DNA of 7,019 nt, from assembly GCA_021796905.1 (NCBI GenBank), contig JAKABK010000097.1:1-7019 (forward strand), read 5' to 3'. Positions within the stretch are counted from its first letter, which is position 1. Every line of letters starts with the position of its first letter. Below the pieces are notes generated by a model that worked only from the letters and a program-made list of their open reading frames with translations, did no database searches and was not told where the DNA came from. The DNA comes from Actinomycetes bacterium (GTDB lineage Bacteria > Actinomycetota > Acidimicrobiia > Acidimicrobiales > Palsa-688). Shown one piece after another: positions 6,123 through 7,019 of this stretch. The position numbers and the translations under genes are program-made.

Positions 6123-7019
6123 TGCAAGGCCACCTCCGGGATGCTCGACGGCGGGGTCAGCCGCTCCTCCTTGGAGGTGCTGCCCTCGAAGCGAGACGGG
6201 GTGTCGAGGTAGGAACCGACGTTGCCCTTGGTGACGAACAACAACCCGGTGTCGGTGTTCGACGGGCGCATCAGGCCGCCGGACAGCTGGTACATGAACA
6301 GGTACAGGATCGGCAGGAACCCCTGCATGTAGGCCTGCTGGTCGATCGAGAACGCGAGCTGCCCGTCCTTGATCGCCTGCAGTTCGGGGACGGCCACGTC
6401 CCAGCCGGACCCGTGGACCTTGCCCTTCAAGTTGTACTTCGAGATGGTCTTGGCGACCGCCTCCCCCGAGCCGTCGTCGACGGCGTAGAGGAACTTGACG
6501 TCCTTGTGCCCGAGGTACCAGCTCGGCACCGTGGAGAACTCCTGCGACAGCTGCGCGCCGGTGGCGACCTCGACCAGGTTGACCCCGGCCGGCTCGAGCA
6601 CCGACTTGGCACCGTCCATACGGGGCTGGATGTTGGCGGTCCCGGGGGTGGCGATCATGCCGCCGACCAGATCACCCTTGGACACATAGGTCAGGATCTT
6701 GTGACCTGCCAGCACGCCGGCCTGGAAGAGGTTCTGGCCGATGTAAGCCATCTGGTTGTTACCCGAGTTGGCTGGCGGGTTGGCGTTGTAGGCGACGACC
6801 GGGATGCCCTGCTCGAGAGCCTTGTTCGTCGGCGCGATGAAGCCGGTCGGGTCGATCACCGGCACGCCGATGCCGGCGACCTTGTCGGCGATCGCCGTCT
6901 CCATCGCGGTGACCATGTGGGGGACGATCGAGTTCGCCGACCCGGTCCAGGTGTAGCTGCAGCCGAGCAGGGTGCAGGCGTCGTGCGCCCCGTAGCGGGT
7001 GGGCACGAAGAACGGGTTG
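6119..7019 (-). CDS. Sugar ABC transporter substrate-binding protein, N-terminus missing at window edge
   Basis: This gene runs off the right edge. 299 residues are visible, ending at TGA (6121-6119). It is a type-I periplasmic-binding fold of the RbsB/peripla_BP_4 kind, the extracellular receptor of the CUT2 importer encoded just downstream. The visible part opens with NPFFVPTRYGAHDA (1-14), the usual start of the first helix after the first strand. It continues with VIDPTGFIAPTNKALEQGIPVVAYNA (54-79), NQMAYIGQNLFQAG (88-101), ATPGTANIQPRMDGAK (123-138), VKFLYAVDDGSGEAVAK (174-190) and GSGWDVAVPELQAIKDGQLAFSIDQQAYMQGF (203-234). About 50-80 residues, including any lipoprotein signal, should lie outside the window. 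The GTG at 7006 is an internal valine, not a start. The last 20 residues (TSKEERLTPPSSIPEVALQ region) form a short hydrophilic tail. The gene is probably first in the operon, so the promoter and any operator are expected beyond 7019. The ligand is unknown. Confidence 0.93.
   Translation of the reverse strand, partial: NPFFVPTRYGAHDACTLLGCSYTWTGSANSIVPHMVTAMETAIADKVAGIGVPVIDPTGFIAPTNKALEQGIPVVAYNANPPANSGNNQMAYIGQNLFQAGVLAGHKILTYVSKGDLVGGMIATPGTANIQPRMDGAKSVLEPAGVNLVEVATGAQLSQEFSTVPSWYLGHKDVKFLYAVDDGSGEAVAKTISKYNLKGKVHGSGWDVAVPELQAIKDGQLAFSIDQQAYMQGFLPILYLFMYQLSGGLMRPSNTDTGLLFVTKGNVGSYLDTPSRFEGSTSKEERLTPPSSIPEVALQ
6132..6137 (-). promoter_or_regulatory. Shine-Dalgarno of the permease gene
   Basis: Read on the minus strand this is GGAGGT, nine bases before the GTG at 6122 and inside the end of the binding-protein gene. 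It supports the GTG as the real permease start. Confidence 0.75.

Noticed and set aside
5484..6212. Plus-strand open frame of 242 codons over the permease
   Set aside because: It is the antisense of the membrane protein; the mirror of hydrophobic codons gives a Glu/Asp/His/Arg-rich translation that is a known artefact.

Overview
This 7 kb window is very GC-rich (roughly 70% by eye). It is densely coded, uses GTG start codons freely, and has several genes whose stop and start codons overlap. Together with the protein families this suggests a high-GC Gram-positive bacterium (Actinomycetota). That placement is an inference from composition and style, because there is no rRNA or other marker. I see no RNA genes, mobile elements, CRISPR arrays, integrase or attachment sites, and no stretch over 80 bases between genes.

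The window holds two operons that converge tail to tail. The plus-strand operon (1-3159) is catabolic. It contains the C-terminal part of a UxaA-family sugar-acid dehydratase (cut by the window edge), a mannitol-dehydrogenase-family hexuronate reductase most like fructuronate reductase UxuB, and an aldo/keto reductase. The minus-strand operon (7019-3240) is for uptake and regulation. In transcription order it contains a sugar ABC transporter substrate-binding protein (N-terminus cut off), an RbsC/FrcC-type permease, a single-domain FrcA-type ATPase, and a LacI-family regulator. An 80-base gap at 3160-3239 separates the two operons. It carries GC-rich inverted repeats, one of which has the regulator's stop codon in its loop.

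The likely joint role is uptake of a sugar or sugar acid by the ABC transporter, followed by oxidation/reduction of a ketouronate/aldonate pair and dehydration to a 2-keto-3-deoxy sugar acid. The LacI protein probably senses the substrate or an intermediate. The substrate is not determined by the sequence. The pairing of a UxaA-like dehydratase (altronate branch) with a UxuB-like reductase (mannonate branch) makes the exact pathway uncertain. Promoters of both operons must lie mainly outside the window, upstream of the dehydratase and upstream of the binding-protein gene.

I found no strong evidence of an undescribed system. The points worth a second look are the mixed dehydratase/reductase pair, the unrelated-looking C-terminal tail of the reductase, the operon junction, and the regulator's unusual recognition helix.
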